Part shown: piece after piece, positions 61,748 through 64,000 of the stretch | Position numbering within the stretch: the stretch's first letter is position 1 | Layout: each line of letters begins with the position of its first letter | Assembly: GCA_964458575.1 (NCBI GenBank) | Contig: CAYWMD010000004.1 | Span: 135,522-199,521, forward strand | Length of the DNA: 64,000 nucleotides | Origin: CAYWMD01 sp964458575 | GTDB lineage: Bacteria; Verrucomicrobiota; Verrucomicrobiia; Limisphaerales; JADLHS01 | Reading direction: 5' to 3' | Notes under the pieces: model-generated | The model's database searches: none | What the model was told of the DNA's origin: nothing | The model's input: the letters and a program-made list of their open reading frames with translations, nothing else | Position numbers and translations under genes: made by a program

Positions 61748-63963
61748 TGACGTTCAGAAGGAAAATGTGGCTGACCAGCTTGCTCGTTGGCATGGCGCTT
61801 TGCGCCTTGCGCGCGACGGCGGCGAATTACTACTCGATGCAAAACCCGGACTGGCCGCCCATGCCGGTCGTCCCGTTCGATGTCCCGGTTTACGATTTGG
61901 GCGGCGGCATGTTCGCCTACGATGACCTGGACGTGGATTACGTCCAATTGCGCGCCGCCCGGCGGCAAGCGCTCATGGATTCCGAAGGCGGGCCACCGGA
62001 GCCGGGCGAAGGAGAGGGCGAGGGCGGTGGCGAAAGCGGTCCACCAGCGTATAATTTTTCCACGAATGACTTGTGGGTGGAAATCATTCTCGTCACGAAC
62101 AACAGCGTGTCGCTGGTCATCCATGCGCCGGACACCAACGTGTATGACCTCTACTGGACGTTCGAGTTGATCGGGAATTATGCCACCAACTCGTCTTGGC
62201 GCTGGGTGGGACAGGGGACCAACAGCCAGCACTTGAGTTTCCCCAACGCGCGTTGCCGGGCGGCGTTCTACATGTTAGGCTCCCGCGTGGACAGCGACGG
62301 GGACAATCTCAGCGATGCGTTCGAGGTGCTTTCGAGCAAGACCTCGCCTGCCACGAATCACACTTACAGCGCGGAGTTGACGGACCTGGAATGGTGGCTG
62401 CGTTCCAACATTCTGGTGAACGACCCGGAACAGGATTGTGAAACGGAGCAGAACACGCAGGACGAAACCACCCTGATTGCGCTTGACGACACGGTGGTCG
62501 TCGCCTGGGTGGACTCGAACCAAGGTGTTCCGGGGTATGGCAATTTAGACGCTTCCTGCGGATTGCTGAACCTGTGGTTTCCGCCTCGACCGCCGGAATT
62601 CATTGGCTGGTCAGTTTCGCACAATGGCGGGGTGACCTTTGAGGATAAAGGTGGCCCGCCGTTGTTATCGAATGTGTGGGCATTTCAGATAACAAATACG
62701 GAATACCATGGCTTTTTTGCGACAACAAATCTTGGAAATGCAGGGGATCCGGTACTCGCCGGAGACAAGGCCTTGGGGACGATTTATCTTACTGGCAATC
62801 CGCAGCGTCCGAGCGTGTATTATCCGGATGGCACTAATCACCCGGCCAACCTCTTTGTTCCCCTATGGCGCTCGACAAACAATGGTGAGACGTTTCTCCC
62901 TCCCGTCAATGCCATAGCCGGCTTAACCCCATCGAATGCCATAACAGACTGGGCGGATAAGCCGGCGTTGATCGTAGATAACTTTCCTGGTGTCGGGCAG
63001 GGCGATGTTTACTCGGCAATCAAGTGGCAAGGTGGACCGAACGCTTTGATTGTTTCTCGCTCCGACGCTGGCGGGACGAACTGGCAGGTTTTGCAAACGG
63101 CACTTGGCGGTCTAGGTGCGAACACGCCATACTTTGCAATCTTTACTAACGATCTCACGGAACAACACGAGATTTGTCTCACTTGGATTGAAGGCAATCC
63201 TCAGTCTGTTTTCTTCAGTAAGTCAACGGACCGAGGGACAAATTTCACTTCACCGGTCTCGATCCTGACATTTAGCAATGCGTTCACATTGTACCGATCG
63301 AATTCAGCAGCAGCTGAGGACTCTTTCCGCGCTGGATTCATGCCCGCTTTGGTTGCCAACCCGATTACAAACCATCTCTATCTCGTTTACGCGGATGCAC
63401 CGAGCAACAATGTCAACCAGCCCAATATTTATTTCATTCAGTCCTCAAACGGCGGCACGAACTGGTCCGGTCGGATTCAGGTAAACGCCGAAAGCAACAG
63501 CGTTCCGACCGATCAATGGCAACCTGCTATTACTGTAAAACCCGACGGTACAAAATTATTTGTAGCATGGTACGACCGTCGAAACGACCCCACAAACAAT
63601 TTCCTGATTCAAATCTATGGGACGTTCGCAAGCCTTCCGATCACGAGCACGAATACTTTCGCGACGAATTTCGTTATCAGCACCGCCCACTTTCCGCCCG
63701 TTTTTACCGGGACGAACAAGGTAGCTGGGACATACGACCCGGTGTACCCGGCGGGCATTTCCTGTGATGATCCAAGGGGACCGGGTTCTTTCTTCGGAAT
63801 CTACAGTCATCACATGGGAGATTACGACCTCGCAAGTTCGGATGATAATCATGTTTTCTACACTTGGGCTGACAATCGCAACACCAGCCCCAACCAAAGT
63901 GTTGTGCGCAATCAGGCTGACATTCGCATCGTGAGATTGTCGTGGCCTAGAGCCTGTACTTAA
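61747..63963 (+). CDS. Secreted sialidase-fold (BNR-like) protein
   Basis: 738 aa from the ATG at 61747, with GGAGGG seven bases upstream. Signal peptide WLTSLLVGMALCALRATA. Residues of about 80-100 are Gly/Glu-rich (PEPGEGEGEGGGESGPP). A short calcium-type motif follows near residue 185 (RVDSDGDNLSDAFEV). From about residue 230 there are repeated beta-propeller strands with Asp-box-like turns: SVSHNGGVTFED, WRSTNNGETFLP, SRSDAGGTNWQVL, SKSTDRGTNFTSP, SSNGGTNWSGRI. Asp-box (BNR) repeats are found in sialidases and glycan-binding proteins; catalytic arginines were not recognised. The final residues end at 63963; the remaining 37 bases show nothing. Confidence 0.9.
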   Translation: MTFRRKMWLTSLLVGMALCALRATAANYYSMQNPDWPPMPVVPFDVPVYDLGGGMFAYDDLDVDYVQLRAARRQALMDSEGGPPEPGEGEGEGGGESGPPAYNFSTNDLWVEIILVTNNSVSLVIHAPDTNVYDLYWTFELIGNYATNSSWRWVGQGTNSQHLSFPNARCRAAFYMLGSRVDSDGDNLSDAFEVLSSKTSPATNHTYSAELTDLEWWLRSNILVNDPEQDCETEQNTQDETTLIALDDTVVVAWVDSNQGVPGYGNLDASCGLLNLWFPPRPPEFIGWSVSHNGGVTFEDKGGPPLLSNVWAFQITNTEYHGFFATTNLGNAGDPVLAGDKALGTIYLTGNPQRPSVYYPDGTNHPANLFVPLWRSTNNGETFLPPVNAIAGLTPSNAITDWADKPALIVDNFPGVGQGDVYSAIKWQGGPNALIVSRSDAGGTNWQVLQTALGGLGANTPYFAIFTNDLTEQHEICLTWIEGNPQSVFFSKSTDRGTNFTSPVSILTFSNAFTLYRSNSAAAEDSFRAGFMPALVANPITNHLYLVYADAPSNNVNQPNIYFIQSSNGGTNWSGRIQVNAESNSVPTDQWQPAITVKPDGTKLFVAWYDRRNDPTNNFLIQIYGTFASLPITSTNTFATNFVISTAHFPPVFTGTNKVAGTYDPVYPAGISCDDPRGPGSFFGIYSHHMGDYDLASSDDNHVFYTWADNRNTSPNQSVVRNQADIRIVRLSWPRACT

Positions 63964-64000
63964 CTTTTTGTAAGAATTGTCTGTACATTGTATTTACATC

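Overview
The window looks like chromosomal DNA of a GC-rich member of the Verrucomicrobiota, most likely from the Pedosphaera/Limisphaerales side of the phylum. This is inferred from gene content, not from a marker gene. The clues are a pseudopilin with the [20 protein letters not shown] N-terminus, a PEP-CTERM tail, delta-60 repeats, a Tat-exported Gfo/Idh/MocA oxidoreductase, DUF481, an exported ADP-ribosylglycohydrolase, and many large secreted beta-rich proteins next to ordinary housekeeping genes.

Layout. (1) 1-17128, minus strand: six large exported proteins in a row. A four-gene operon comes first (LamG/Calx-beta protein, 1062-aa helical protein, two paralogues sharing an exported N-terminal module). 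After a 0.65-kb gap come a 21-repeat delta-60 protein and a giant repeat protein that runs off the left edge. The two long gaps (9071-9716 and 17129-17737) carry diverged copies of one repeat of about 0.35 kb. A tRNA-Ser(CGA) at 17738-17827 closes the region. (2) 17889-25181: an exported ADP-ribosylglycohydrolase, then a plus-strand MacAB-TolC-like export operon (outer-membrane lipoprotein, adaptor, possible 47-aa ORF, ATPase, permease). (3) 25272-29147: an Fe-S cluster set, sufD-sufU-sufT-sufS, without sufB or sufC and interrupted by two palindromic repeats. (4) 29156-39295: an esterase, a Tat oxidoreductase, a membrane protein, a DUF481 porin-like protein, a beta-helix protein, a six-hairpin glycosidase-like protein with an in-frame palindromic insertion, and a small secreted protein. 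(5) 39298-46298: a DUF255 thioredoxin-fold lipoprotein, a GT2/GT39-like pair, a small CBM48-like protein, and a GT2-Nudix-tadA operon. (6) 46436-54140: a Prc-type protease, a small secreted protein, YacG, a secreted endonuclease/exonuclease/phosphatase-fold protein, and an IPT/TIG-repeat protein. (7) 54315-61316: gapA with a clear terminator, a pseudopilin, an MFS transporter, and the pgk-uma2-tpiA-secG cluster. (8) 61448-63963: a stranded PEP-CTERM tail and a sialidase-fold secreted protein.

How the genes fit together. Housekeeping functions are glycolysis (gap, pgk, tpi), Sec export (secG), Fe-S assembly and tRNA editing (tadA). The accessory content is mainly envelope and surface biology. 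The least explained part is the minus-strand block of exported repeat proteins on the 3' side of tRNA-Ser. It holds a four-gene operon of secreted proteins that matches no system I can name.

Limits. Translations and motifs were read by eye. No database search, HMM or structure prediction was run. Family names rest on motif recognition, and many start codons lack a clear Shine-Dalgarno sequence.
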